A DNA stretch of 64,000 bases from Bolinopsis microptera (lineage: Eukaryota; Ctenophora; Tentaculata; Lobata; Bolinopsidae). Both the position numbers and the translations under genes were made by a program. The notes under the pieces are model-generated. The model was not told where the DNA came from and did no database searches. It was given only the letters and a program-made list of their open reading frames with translations. Positions 1-14,300 of the stretch are shown piece after piece; within the stretch, counting starts at the first letter, position 1, and the number at the start of each line of letters is the position of its first letter. The stretch is from positions 8,287,726 through 8,351,725 of the forward strand of contig NC_087074.1 in the NCBI RefSeq assembly GCF_026151205.1. Reading direction: 5' to 3'.

Positions 1-303
1 AACCAGAATGGTAGGTCTTCGCCTTAGAAGAGTGGGTCTGGCAACCAGAATGGTGGGTCTGCATTTTAGAATAGTGGGTCTTGACTCTGTACCTACTAGA
101 AGAGTGGGTCTCCTCTCTAGAAGAGTGAATCTGGCAACCAGAATGGTAATTCTTCACTCTGTCAACCAGAATTGGGGGTCTATGAACTAGAATATAGGAG
201 ATATGACAACCAGAATTGTGGGTCTGGACTCTAGAATAGTGGGTCTGGCAACCAAAATGTTGAGTCTGCACTCTAATAGAGTGGGTCTGGCAACTAGAAT
301 GCA
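1..303. repeat. Minisatellite array, unit about 25-30 bp
   Basis: Degenerate tandem copies of a unit around GTGGGTCTGGCAACCAGAAT occur about ten times from the window edge to about position 300. Units alternate between a 'caaccagaatggt' and a 'ctctagaagagt' form, suggesting a higher-order two-part repeat. The array probably continues leftward out of the window. Open frames in it are repeat artefacts. Confidence 0.85.
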
Positions 304-1694
304 GACACGTAGCCAAGGGGAAGACCCCCGGAAAAAAATTGAACCCCAAAAAAAATAAGCCCCCTAGTCCCCATGGTCGCCTGGTAAGTGGGCTGTGTTT
401 ATGACTGTTTGATTAAACGACACGACAGGCAATCGACTTTAGCATTTCGTAAATTATTCCCAAATCCCACTATACAATATGTACTTATTCCATTCAATGT
501 GACAAGTACTGAGTTCCCCCCTAGCCCCCAACTTTGTATTATTGTGATGTCTGAAATTACAAATTTCTAATGCCAAATGTCGTCTGAAACACCCTATTTC
601 TCAAAAATTTTCCGGGTGCTGCACCCCCAACTTTGTATTATCGCCGTCCTACAAATTTCTTTAATGCCTAATGTCGTCTAAAACAAATAATTTCTAAAAA
701 TTTTCTTGGGGGCTGCGCCCCCCCCCCCCCCAGTCCCCCAACTTTATATTATTGTGATGTCTGATTATTACTGCGCCCCCACAGCCCACTAATCTTGTAT
801 TATTGTAATGTCTGATTATTGCTGTCTCACAAATGTCGTCTGGAACACCCTATTTCTCAAAAATTTTCCGGGTGCTGCACCCCCAACTTTGTATTATCGC
901 CGTCCTACAAATTTCTTTAATGCCTAATGTCGTCTAAAACAAATAATTTTTTAAAAATTTTCTTGGGGGCTGCGCCCCCCCCCCCCCAGTCCCCCAACTT
1001 TATATTATTGTGATGTCTGATTATTACTGCGCCCCCCAGCCCACCAACCTTGTATTATTGTAATGTCTGATTATTGCTGTCCCACAAATGTCGTCTGGAA
1101 CACCCTATTTCTCAACAATTTTCCGAAGGCCAGGGCTGCGCCTGCCTAGCCCTCCAACTTTGTATTATTGTGATGTCTGATTATAATTACTGTCCTACAA
1201 ATTTCTTTAATGTCAAATGTCGTCTAAAACACATAATTTCTCAAAAATTTTCTGATTGGCTGCGCCCCCCCCCCCCTCCCTAGCCAACCAACTTTATATT
1301 ATTGTGATGTCTCAGGATTATTACTGCCCTACTAATTTCTTTAATGCCAAATGTCGTCTAAAACACATTATTTCTCAAAAATTTTCTGGGGGGCTGCGCC
1401 CCCCCCCCCCCGGCCCCCCAACTTTATATTATTGTGATGTCTGATTATTACTATCCCCAAATTTCTTTAATGCCAAATGCCGTTTTAATCACCCTATTTC
1501 TCAAAAATTTTCCTGGGGGTTCGCTCCCCTAGCCCACCAACTTTATATTATTCTGATGTATGATTATTGCTCTCCTACAAATTTCTTTAATGCCAAATGT
1601 CGTCTAAAACACATAATTTCTCAAAAATTTTCTGGGGGGCTGCGCCTTCCCCCCTCCCTAGCCAACCAAAGGAGCTTCGCCCCGGCTACGTGTC
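304..1694. repeat. Tandem array of about 115-165 bp units between short inverted repeats
   Basis: From about 480 to 1670 a unit repeats eight or nine times. Each unit has a C-run, a segment like CAACTTTGTATTATTGTGAT, then AAATTTCTTTAATGCCAAAT, GTCGTCTAAAACA, TTTCTCAAAAATTTTC and a GGGGGCTGCGCCCC hairpin core. The array is bracketed by GACACGTAGCC (304-314) and its complement GGCTACGTGTC (1684-1694), so it may be the body of a non-autonomous mobile element. No target duplication is evident. I see no gene in it. Confidence 0.7.
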
Positions 1695-1739
1695 GTGTCG
1701 GGCTACGTGCCGAGAATCGAAAAAACTTAATCTTTAAAT

Positions 1740-2353
1740 GAATAACGGAACCTTCATTATGAAGTTACGAGATGATAATATAATTGGGAGGCAAAGTGGG
1801 TATCGGGCTTGGGGCTCATAATGCGCAAAATTTGGCCGCTGTCGAGTGGGTCTGCCTAAAATTCACAGATCTAGCTATGGGTCTGAGACATTTGTAAAAA
1901 AAAAACCTTACCCAAATGATAGCAAAAAAAATAAATCGACTAAATTGAGCCAATGAATGTATAGTTACAACTGTCTCTGCGGATATTGTGCCATATACAT
2001 GTTGTTGGTTTAATGATTCTTTGTGCTGCAGGTTGTAGTCTATTGCTTTTATACTAGTTTCTGACAACTTTAACGAACTAAACTTGAAGATTATATATAT
2101 ATCATGTCAAACAATTTTCATTGTTGAAAGTTGTTTTTCTCGTTGACTGTTCAAAAACAGAACTTGGTTTAGCCACAAAAATAAATCGATGGGAAGACGA
2201 AAATCGCAAGTGCGATTTAATCCTTATTCAAAACAGCGATGCAAAAAGGCAATATACTATATAACAATATTTTTATTAAAATCATTTCGTTGAATCGCTT
2301 TGTAAGCCGTTACGTTACAAGTTGTCCTGACATTAACCCGACCCCATCTTCAG
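1740..2353. other. Non-coding stretch
   Basis: AT-rich sequence before the first visible exon of the TIR gene. It ends in a plausible splice acceptor, CCATCTTCAG at 2344-2353. Nothing else is recognised. Confidence 0.5.
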
Positions 2354-5300
2354 GACCCTACCTTAGAACACGACATTTACATCAGCTACTGTCCTGACAA
2401 CTGCAGTGGAGGCAGTGCCTTTACCAGCCGTTATCATGATCCCAACCAGATAGCGGCAGTTCTCTCCAAGACTTTTAAACCCTGGGTAGCTAGTGTGTGT
2501 CTCGGACCTTCTCACTCTGGAGACTTTTACGAGGACAGAGCTTTACATCTCAAGAAAGTCAAGGTTTGATTTTTGAAGTTTCAACGGTTTAACAGTTATA
2601 CTTATAATTTAAAAAATGAATTTTACTGTTTATTAATAAGTTTGATACAATTTGGAAACACATTTTCAAACGAGAGTAATTTACAGATTTTTACAGATTT
2701 TTTTGGAATTGTAACACAAAATATCGACAGTCTTCGGATTTTTCTATCAAATCACAACAAAGAAATTAATCAATACCCTCAAAACGTATTATAAATGCTA
2801 GAATTTAATAAAAATTCTATCGTTATTTTGTGAATTATGAAAGTCGAAACTAGTTAGGTGATTTTGAAACATATCCAGGTTTTTGTGGCACTGATATCAC
2901 CGGAGTACTCGAACAGCGATCAGTGTAAGATGGAATACCAGTTTGCGCTTCTGTCCCTCAAGAAACCTGTCTTACCTGTGATTATAGGACCCGGCAAAAT
3001 TAACGATACTATAGGTAAGATTCAGGCAGTTGCAACATAAGCACATAATATATTGTGATTTAAAAGTGCATTTTTAATTATCTGGGACAATTTTTGTTTT
3101 TGCTGATTTAATGTTCAAGCAAATAAAGAACATTAAGTGAAAAGTCGATAAAATGACAACACTACAATAACAAATCTTGAATTATTAACTCTGTAATAAA
3201 TTCTAAATTTACTGTAATACATCTTGAAAACATTTAATTCTTTGTTTGTGGTAAATCGGGGTTTTTCCCCAAACTCAGCGTAAATCGGGGTTTTACTGTA
3301 GTTTCTAATTACAAGAGGTGAAGGATCCTAAAAGGCCAGCCTAAAACTTCACTTCACAAGTGTACAGGAATACTCATTAGTTGTTATTCTACACTTAATT
3401 AAGGCTGCCCGTTCAATTGCCTGAGTCAACCTGACCAGATTCAAACGAGGGTTGACTCACTTTCATTATAATGTTATATCTTGTATTATTATACAAACCA
3501 GCCCTTACTGAACATTCACGACGCTCACTGGCAATGTAGCGTTGAGATTAGAGCCCACTACCTCTTCGGTAGTGCTACTACCACTACCTCTCGGTTGAGA
3601 AGTAGTTTTATCAGAAGGCTGACTGCTCTATCAACCTTTATTTAACTTGAACTCGGAAGGATGCAATTGTTTAATTACGCTCTATGGTCCATCAGTTGTT
3701 AGTTCAACGTCTCAATCTCATTTTAATCAAGTCAGCTGGATAGTGAAAATATCATTGCTGTCTTTTATTTAAATAAAATTGTACGTGATAAAGAAATCGT
3801 CGAGGTGTGGCTCGGATCCATTGTGAAGTGCTGTTTTCGTCAGGAATTTAGGGCGTGTGGGTATTGTCTTAATTATTCGTATGACGATAGTCGGATTGCG
3901 GCGATTCAACTGACAAATATGATGGCATTTAAGGATACATTCTTTCATACATTGTAAGAAGTCTGTCACTAAAAACATTTTATATATGGTTTTAATGCTG
4001 AAATCTATAGGATATGTTTAATTCAATAAGCCAAAGAAATTGATAACAAAGCTAAGCTAAAAAGAACAATAATTTTTGCATCTAGACAACTTATCAGATT
4101 ACGGGACAAACAAAGGTTCAAGATGCAGCACTGCAGATTTTAAATTTTCAATCCAAGAACAGATTGATATTACAAAATTCCAGAATAAATTAATAAGAAA
4201 CAATCGCAGCGTACCTACCAATCTTAAAATTCAATAAAGTGTATCCACTGTACAAAATATAGTACGTGAAAACTGTCAAATAAGGTCTCTGAATTTGTTG
4301 ACAGATACTAATGTAGTGGCAATCTCTCCTACTGATAGTGATCTTTTGCGGTCTGCTAGTTTATCTCGTATTTCCTGTCTCCTCGTAATAGAGAATCGTC
4401 GATCGAGATCGTCGAATGACAAAAATTTAGGGAGTTCCCTCTTTGGAGCAACCTTCTTTTCTGGATTTTCTGTGACAGCAGCTGCCGGTGTAGCAGCTTG
4501 AGCTACTGTTCCTCCATTCAGTCTCTGAAATAATTAAATTGATTAATAACTAATAAGTGTTCCAGTGGCTAGATAAGATTAATTCGTGAATTTTAGAAAT
4601 TGGAATTATGGTTTTCTCGGGACTTTTTTACAGTTTCGAAGAGTATAATTATTATGATAATAACATGCTGATATGAGTGTTTGAAATCTAATTCGTTTGT
4701 TCTCTCACTAAAATTCTGAAACGTCAGAACACGATTTATGCTCCAGACGTGACTGGAGCACTACTTTTACTTAGCATGACGTTATAATCTAATTGGAAGG
4801 CAGACTTACTTAAAAGAAATACGACTTATTGTTTTATAATTATTTACACACCTGGACTTGGTCTCAAGTCGCGGTGTCATAAAATCGGAAGTTCCAATGG
4901 TGACATGGTATAATTTGTTAAACCTTTACAACAGCTTAGTAACACTGGAGCCAGCTGACGTAACTGTTAATTTCCTCACGAGACTCAAATATGCAGTTTG
5001 AATTCTTACCATACTCTTTATTGTCTGGCACAATCTATATTCAACAGTTGAATGAGCGTGACTGAGAGAAATTTGATGGGAATGTTCAGTCTCATGTACT
5101 GACGTACTGCGAGATTCTAAAACACGATTTTACCCAGGCTCTGCTATTGCCTACGTCATTCCATATTTGTCAAATATACAAAGATTTGAATAAATAACTT
5201 ACCGGGCATGCAGCAGTTGATTTTCCTTCTCTCATCTTGTCAAACTCCTCCTTCATAGCTGGTAGCAGACCGTATCTAAAAGCTTTATCCAACAAATTAT

Positions 5301-8300
5301 AAGTAGTCATAACGTCAGGATACTGTCTCCCTGCCCATACGAGGTAAAATTTGAATTCGGACCAATCTATCATTCCATCTCCATCCATATCAAGAACTCT
5401 CAAGCCCATCTGGATTTCTCTGCCTCTAGCACAACTGATGAAACTGGACATGAACCCAAAATAAAAGTTATCATAAGTCAGCTTATCGTCGATGTCATCA
5501 TCTCTGCCATCCCAAATGTCCCATTTAACTTTAATTTCTTCAATTAGCTTATCAATATGTTTTGCATTTTTCAGACCTTTGTCAACTATTGCCGCAATTG
5601 CCGGTGTCATTTTGCCACCCGATAGATTAAACAGAATTGCTAATCCCACTGAACTATTGTACTCTTCTTTCCTTCCTTCCTTTGCATTTTCTAATATTTT
5701 CTTCCTCATACGTTCCCCTATTTCACTTGTAAACTGAGGCTCGTCTCCAAACAGTTCTCTAAGCTTTGTAATAATCATGTCTCCAGATGCCATGGGGGTC
5801 ACTCGAATTGTTCTCTTCAGTCCAAGAAATTCAGCCATTTCGAAGCCGTTGCAAACAGTAGGGTCGTTGTCCATTGCGCCAAATATGCTGCCAAAAAGCA
5901 TGTCGAGAGCTCGATCTCCATAAATTGGCTGCTTGGCATCCGGTGGTGCACCAGTTGTTATCTCTGTTACCTTGATAGCAGCATCTCTTAAATACTTGCA
6001 ATTGTATTGTTTTTGAACTGCTGTGTTACCTAGACGGATCATGTTCAGTATGGTAGTGCAGGAATCCGCATGCCCCAGTGCTGCTCCCTCTATGCAAACC
6101 GCGCACCATATCCCTGTTGCTCCAGCTGCTAAAACTGCTAAGTTTGTTGCATGCATGAGACCCCACTGCTCATGCACGTGGAATATAAACTGTCCGTCTG
6201 CCCACCCATTTCTTTCCATTTCAGTTCTCACTGCTCTTGTCCAAGCAGCTAGATGTTCCATCAGGTTTCTGCCCATGTCTTCATACGCGATTCCTGTAAT
6301 CCTTTCGTGGGCGGGTAATTTGCACAGAAAGTTAACAAGATGCCACATTCGCTCTGGATGATTATACATTGTGAGTCCAAAGTCTCGCACATTTATGAAT
6401 ATCATAGCATTCTCCGATAAATTGCTCCGAACCCAATCAATTTTCTTCTTCATGTAGTTGCAAAGTTTCTTCATATTGAAACGTTCATAGTCTATTCTAA
6501 AGTCTGATAAGTCGCACTCGAGAAAGACATTTTGTAAACCAAATTTCTTACATTTTATAAGACCAATTGATAGATCAGGCTCGGGAACTTGTTTACTTGA
6601 TATCTTATCCCACGCGTCACAAAATGTAAAAGCTCCTGATAGATCCTGTCCTTCATCAATCATTTCCTGAAGAAACACCTCTCCGATACGTTGGTCAGCC
6701 GTGAACGATTCTATAAAGTAGTATTTAAACCCACACTTTTTGATTTCTTCGTATATGTCACGTTTATTCTGCACAGTATGGGAGACTATGGATGCGACTG
6801 TTGTTTCTCTTAAAGAGTTGTCCAAAACAAACAGCTCCATGTCTTTAAGTCTATCCAGCCTGCTTTGGTAATTAGCTAATTGCGCCTTGACATCATAGGT
6901 AAACAGTTCTTTTCCAGTACTTTTAATCTTAGTCTTTTTCTTGAAGGACTTCTTTAGCTTGCTTAACCGGGAAATCATATTCGATAGCTTAAATCTGAAA
7001 TAACACCGCTAGTCTTTGATCGTGAAAAAATGTAAAATAAGCAAGAGCTACTGTAATTACGATTCGCATTATCAAGCACGTGTTATTCTGGCACAAAACA
7101 TTGCCAAGAAGTATTATGGATGTCGAAGGGTTACATCGCCATGCAAATAAAATGAAATTAAACAACTCAATTTAAGTTTTCATTTTAAGTAGTGTTTAGT
7201 AATAGTAGGGGCATCACGGCTCTCGACAGACAAAGTGAAACAAAGCAAATGATTGGTGAAAACCAAATGAAAATAATCGACGTTCGGGCAGTCGGCACTC
7301 ATTCACATTTTACTAAGATTAATGAATTATGAATAACAAGGGTCTCACTTAATAAGGCGAGCCAAATTATAGGAACTATAAATAATAACTATAACAAGCT
7401 TGCTATTAACATCATCAGCATGTAAAGTGGTCTACGTTTTTGGACACACGATGTTTGGTTATGCGACCCGCTAATTAATGAACAATCGGAGGAAGAAAAC
7501 AAAAACTGACGAATTCTGCGGTAATCTTGCATAAAAGGGCGAGGTTTGATGCCTATAGAAACGATAACAAATATAGAAAGAATCTTGATTGATCAAATTA
7601 GTGCACACAAAAAATGAAGGCACCACATAAAACTGAGCCGTATATCTAATCCGAGCTTTTCATTTAGAATAGAACGAACTTCCTTCATACTCTACATATT
7701 ATATTGAGTTGTAAGAATAGCTTGATTAAAATACCATAACACTGTTTGCGTCTTTTATTTCAAACTGAGAGATGTTCGAACAAAGAAGGATATTTTGTCC
7801 ATCTTTTGTTTATTGGTGTATTGTTCGGTTACGCCATTTTTTAGTCACATAGTCCATTCTTCCAACGATCGTAAGACAATTATACCCGGTGCAGACTAAG
7901 TTGACACAAAAGGTTGATCTAGAGAAAGACCGGATCTGATCGGAGAAGCTACAATCAGATGGCTTATCTGGAGTTATTATTCGGTTTTACGTATCGCGAT
8001 ACTTAGTGTCAAGTGCACATTGTTTTTTTATTTCTTAAATATTTTGCTTCAAATTAAATATTATGTGCTGGGCGTGGGCGGAAATTTTCACATTCCTGAT
8101 ATTTTATATTTTCAGAATCATATATTGAGCAAGACGGCCGGATACCCTTTAAAATGGACAGTCCCGTAAGAAATGAAGCAGAGTTTAATGAGCGGATGGA
8201 ATATTTAGCAGATGCTATAAAGAAGATGATAAGTTCAGTTAATACTGATAGAGAAACTCAGCGGCTCCATCATCTTAATATAACGGAGGAACCCAGAGGT

Positions 8301-11300
8301 TAGTTTCTCAGATTATTCTTTTCCATTCAATAGCGCAATAGCTTTAAATTTGTACGTTTATGAGTAGGGGTCCGGACTCTACGGCGGCACCGTACAAAAC
8401 AGGACTCTACGGCGTGGAGACGTGAAAAAACAGGATTCACGGCGGTCACAAACCAATTTTCGATAAAAATAGAACTAATTTCATATTTAACTAGGGTGCC
8501 CGACGCCCTTGGTCACGGGGAATGTTCTTTGAAAGTCAGTTTTTACCACATGTCAAGAAACACCCATTCCGACCTAAGATACAGAGAGGAGAAATGTAAC
8601 ACTGACATGATAATATCATGAACGGTTGCAGTTCAAATCACTTTTATAATATAACATTTCAAACAGTTTTCTTCACTTCTTTTTCATTTTCATTTAATTT
8701 TTATAAAATCAAATAGCAATAAAATTCTATTGTTCTGCTATGAAATATTGTGACAAACTGGACATGGAAGTAAGTCTATCCTTACATCTTGACTATAAGA
8801 TAGAGCAGGTTTGTAATTAATATTGCGAGGTCCAATTGAGCGACTCTGGTATTAGACTCCAGCACTGATTTATCACCTGAAATAAATGTTCGTAAATATC
8901 TTGATAGCTTATAAGCTTACCACTTATCATTATACAGTTTGTTCTAGATTTTTGTTGTAAATTATAAAGGGATCTTTTCGCGACAGCAAATTGTACTGCA
9001 CATCAGACACGATTATAAAAGTTTCCCAAATTCGAAGTCCTGCACACACCAAAGGTTACTACAGACAGTCGTTCGAGTTTAAAATACAATTGCTAATTAA
9101 TTTTGTCTTCTGTTTGTTACTTAACAATTCTCAGTCTGTTTACTTCCCTGTATACTTGAACCCATTACCTCCTAGGATCTACTAACGAGGGAACCTAAAG
9201 TAAGAATAAAATTTTAAGGAAAATTTCATTTAGAAAGAAACTTAAAGTAAGAATAAAAGTTGAAGGAAAATTTCATTTAGAAAGAAACTTCATGCCTACA
9301 ACCTAAACATCTAGTTCCAATCTCTGCTGACCAGTGACCAGTGACTAATTGCAGTGATGCACGTAAGTCGTAGTACTTACTAAAAACCTCTGTAAGCACA
9401 ATTGGTTGGACTAACGATACATCTGATACACAGCCAAAACTTATAACAAACCACGCTCTGCAAGCGTCTAAACTCCTGAACTTACCCTGTCTGGGTAAAG
9501 TGGGTATCGGCATCTGGGAATCGGTAAACATGCGGTCTGCATAACAACCTATTTGTGTTATATTTGTGTTACGGTATTGGATAATTCAGTGTAATTAATT
9601 CTCCATATGATTACAAATTATTGTTTTTTTTTTAATGTGGCATCTCGTTTCGCCCCTAAAAGGTTTAAATAAATGCTCAGCATTAAAATTATTTGATTTA
9701 AATCAATAACTTAGTGGTATCTACTTTTTACCAAAAACTCAAAAAGTCCGTCAGGAGGTCAGGGAACATCGGATCATTGTTTTGATACTTGACATGAAAT
9801 TTAAATTCACGGAATTCTGGCGCAGTTTTTGATGCACCCAAACGTTTGCTCAGCCAACCGCAACCGTAATAAAATGACCTCATAATATATTACAGAGGTA
9901 ATTCATTTAATGTAGTTTGAGGAGTCCTCACGTCCGAAAATGGCGTTTCTCTTGTCGCTAATATGACGTGATCTTATACACGAGAAATTTCATCTATTAC
10001 ATCTTACAATGGCATGGAAAAATAAATATTACCTAACAATGGGAGAACTTTTCGGCAGTAAACAGTGGGATCTGCGGCACTTCCAGTCCAGATGATTTGT
10101 CGGTTAGTTGACATTGAGCTCCATGGTCCTGTGTGGGTGTAGTAAGATGCTGCATTCCAGTTTTCTCCTTCAACAAAGTCCTCATTCTCCCACCCATCAT
10201 CAGCCGTTCCAAGAGTCGTCAGTCACAAGAACATCATCCCCTGCCATATCTTGAACGGTGGCCACGATCCCGTAATCTCCTCGTTCTCTCTTTACGCATT
10301 TGATCCCAAGCACCCGAGTGGTTGCAGGAATGTCAAGAGTCTGAGTAGACGTCTCCCCATCTACATTTTTCCGGACTCCATCAACCCATAGTTCCATACG
10401 ATCGGCACAGTTTGCCTTCATCGTGTAATCTAAAATTAAATTTCGGAATAAGATTAGCTAGTTATTGGTTAAGAGATTCAATTACAAGCAAATGCTCAAT
10501 TTGCTCATCGCTCGATTCGCGAAAGATTGTTAGGAAAGTTGATTTTTTTAATTTAGCCGAGTTACGACCATTTTAAAATCTGGCATATACGTGATCTCGG
10601 CTTTTAATCAGTGATACTGATCCCGTCACTCAATCAATGCCCATACCCTGTTCGGCAATCGGCTCACATGCACTGCATTATAATGCCCGGCAAATTTTAG
10701 AATTTGGCCGCCAAATTTTTTTAAAGGCCTAACTCAAAATTCTGTCCCAAAACTTAAGGTCATGAGACAATTCTACGTTGATTCTGAAAATTTCGTGAAA
10801 AAATATTGAAACCCTATTGAGTTCTATTGTTTTGAGCGAAGTCAGTTTTGCAAATATCGCGAACTGAGATATGGGCGATTTTGTTCATTTTTTGCGATTA
10901 TTTGAACACAGAATCCACAGTTAGGTAGATATTGAGCTGATAATCATAGAGAATGTGTAGTTTAGGCTTACCTTTCATATAAATTTAGTTTCATTCAAAA
11001 ATATTGATATTTAACTAATTTATGGGCCAAAATCGATCAAATTTAGTGCGTATGCCCAAATATGGGCATATAGTTTTTAGCTCATAACTCAGTCATTTTT
11101 TGTCCAATCTTGATGAAACTTCATATACGAGTTCAGGGGACCACTAGCTACAAGTAGAGCACCTAAAATCTGGGTTTTGGGCATGTTCAGGGTATTTGGC
11201 TAAATTGGGCCTGATTTGGACCAAATATGGGCGTGGCTGCCCCGCGGGCACCGTTTGGCGGTTGGGGTCCGGGACCCCCTCAAAAGTTTGGTCACTGGTC

Positions 11301-14300
11301 CTAGTTTGTTGGTCAACTGCTATCTCGAAACCAAGTTTCACAAAAAAATCAGGGTGAACCCCCCCCCCCCCCCTTCATCACAGAAACATTTACCTTCGCT
11401 ACATGTAGTTAATATCCTAGTAGTCCAGTTACTCTTTGTTGTGATGTAGGTAGTGCCCACCAAAAAGCACTCTCGGTTTTCCCAAAAGATGGGACTCACG
11501 GCTATTCCTTCACAGCGGGGAGTATCATCACACCACTCCCGACAACGCTCGAAACTCAAGAACTGTCTCTGTCCTAATTTCTTGGAGTCGGGGAAATTTC
11601 CAACATTCTGTTGGTAGCCTGAGTAACATCCTGAATGTTGTTATTACGGTATTAGATGATTTAGGGTATTCAACATTCCCGGGTAGGAACGTTCTCAGCC
11701 AGTATTTTGTGTGGAATCTGTGGTAAACTGTGACCAATCCAAAAAGTAGCAAGGTACCAGGTGATGTGACTTGAAAATGGCTGTGTTTAAAAAAATGTAT
11801 TATCTAAATCTTGACCAATTAACCCAGTTTTTCTTACTTGGACGACAGGGAGTCGTTCGGCCAGCAGCTACATTCCGGCCAGTAGTTGCATTCCGGGATT
11901 CCCCAGGTTCTGTCACTGGGATCCATGTGGCGGACACTGAAGGTTAGACCGTTGTTAGCATTAGCCCGGTTTACATGTTGGTGACATTAAGGCCACAGGG
12001 GTGGTCCGAATTTAAACCTATCCATGGGTCTCTAATCAACATCAACAGAACTAGTATATGCCCTGAGATCAGTCAACAACATTTATATCGAGCTCCACAA
12101 CATATTATCTCAAAATCTCAAAATTGACCTCGGACCACCCGATAAGTCATCGATATACTTTGAGAATCTGCTTTATGTTAGGTAATTTCAACTTAAAGCA
12201 ATTGAAAAAAAAACAACATTAAAATCAAATAATTGTACTCACCTAGTGCGATAAGAGCCTTTAATAGGCACGCTATGAGAAGAAACTTCATGTTGTTCTG
12301 ATGCTTTAAAAAATTTGTAGTGGTATGGCCTGAACATCAATAAAAAATAAAATTCAATATTGCTATAATAATATTATCTTAGTTTTAGTGGACGGTGGAT
12401 TTTGACGTATTGAACGCACGTTTCAGTCATTTTTTAGTGAACGTTATTGAACGTTAGTGAACGTCAGTGATTATCAAAAACAAAAATTCCTGAAAACAAA
12501 ATGTTTGAAATCTTGATTTCCCCAAATGATAATTATTAATTTTCCCAGACTGATACAAAATGAAGCAATCCTATTTCTGTGCACAGATTTCTAACGTTCA
12601 GAATGGAGATGTGTTCTAGTGAACGCATGTACAGTAAATGTTTAGTGAACGTTCTGTAGGCGCACTACAACTAAGAATATTATACTGGGAGCGCGAACGA
12701 AAACTCCTTTGCGACGATTATGCATTATATGGTCACAGGTCACGAGTGCGATACCCCCTATTGACAATTTTCAATTTCAATATCTTCCTCGATGTTAGTC
12801 GTCGCCTTGCGCTTTCTGCTCTTTGTATGACCGTTATCACATGTTTATGCCCTCTTGTATTCTTGTTCGTAGCCAACATGAATTGTTCTGCAATCTGGCG
12901 CCCTCGTACTACTATCGCGGAATAAGCCAATAGCTCTTCATGAATTTAGTATAAAATCGCTATTAGTTTGTAGCTTTCACAATTGATTACTATTACATTA
13001 AAATAACACTAAAGACTAGTCTAGAAATGAGACTTTATTCCATTTTTTCACAGCTGGTGTTGGAAATGGGCCCCCGTCCTACGAACAAGCCCTAACACAG
13101 GAACAGAGCCGCGTGGTAGAAGATATCAGAGAACGAGTACCGCAAGTCGGGGATCGTGTGATAGCGCACTGGCTGCAACACAGCTACTTTACAGCTAAGA
13201 TTGTCAAGTATATTAAGAGCTCCATGAAGTTCGAGATCAGATGGGATGATCAGGATGAGAGTGGCAGATTCCCGGTAAGTTTCTCAACTCGTTCATCATG
13301 TGAATATTAACAAGCCTACTGAAATCATTATTATAAGTCAAGACAATTCCATTTCTGTTTTTACTCTTTCCCTGTCAACGTCATTTAATTTCCCAGATAA
13401 CTATGAATACAATATTTGTCAGGATGTGACCATGGTAGCTCTAGACAAGGTTCCTGAAAGATGGGAAGTTTCCGTCGGTTCCAGGGTCTTCTTTCCTCAA
13501 GGTGAGCTCGTCATTCTAATACACATTGTCTTAGGAAATACATTTAGTTAACTTGATTTAAGATTTACCATCTATACTAGGCTAGTTCAACTGTGTTCCC
13601 TGAACTTCTGAAGTCGTAAGTGTATGAATTGTTCATGTGGCTGCGACCGAAATGATCTATCTACTCTCCAGATAGATCCAGACTACTTTTTTATCGACAA
13701 ATATTAAACTGTACATCATAAGTTTTCATGTAGATATGATAACGACGTATCTCGAGGCGACCTGCTTGTGATCAGACTAGTTTCCATCCACAAGAGATTA
13801 TCACGTCAATAAATGTATTTAATTGTACAAAAAGTATTACATTATAATATATTTTATTATATTATTGCTCACCATTGTTCATGCAGTGATCGTTATAAAT
13901 CAAGTTGAAGTTGAGTATTAACTATTATCGAAATATTTGTTTTTCGTTTCATTCAACTTACCAGCTGCTGCCAGTTACTAGTGACAACAATCAACTTTCA
14001 CTAGATCTTTATAAATCTTCTTCTCAGTTCCTCTAGATCATCGTAAATTTAGGTTATTTTTGGGCTCGCCTCTCACCGAGTACTACGTAAATTGTATGGT
14101 TCAGTGGTTCCTTTGTAATGCCCTCCCTTGTGCCCTGGTGATATGATGTAACCTGGTACTACTATAGACTAGTGTACTGATCCTTACAATGGTCCTTACA
14201 ATCGGCCCCTTTTAACGTGCTAGCATGCCTAACATACCCACGTGTCTGTCCTTTGTATGTCTAGCAGTAAACACAGTTTTAAATATCAAATCGTTTTGCT

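Noticed and set aside
1-1670. CRISPR-like appearance of regularly spaced repeats
   Set aside because: Units are contiguous and degenerate with no unique spacers, and the genome is eukaryotic.
11359-11373. C-run in the secreted-gene intron as another poly-C element end
   Set aside because: No partner G-run, inverted repeat or target duplication nearby.
13397-13422. Acceptor TTAATTTCCCAG at about 13385-13396 for TIR-gene exon 5
   Set aside because: Phase mismatch with exon 4 leads to a stop; the acceptor before 13423 keeps frame.
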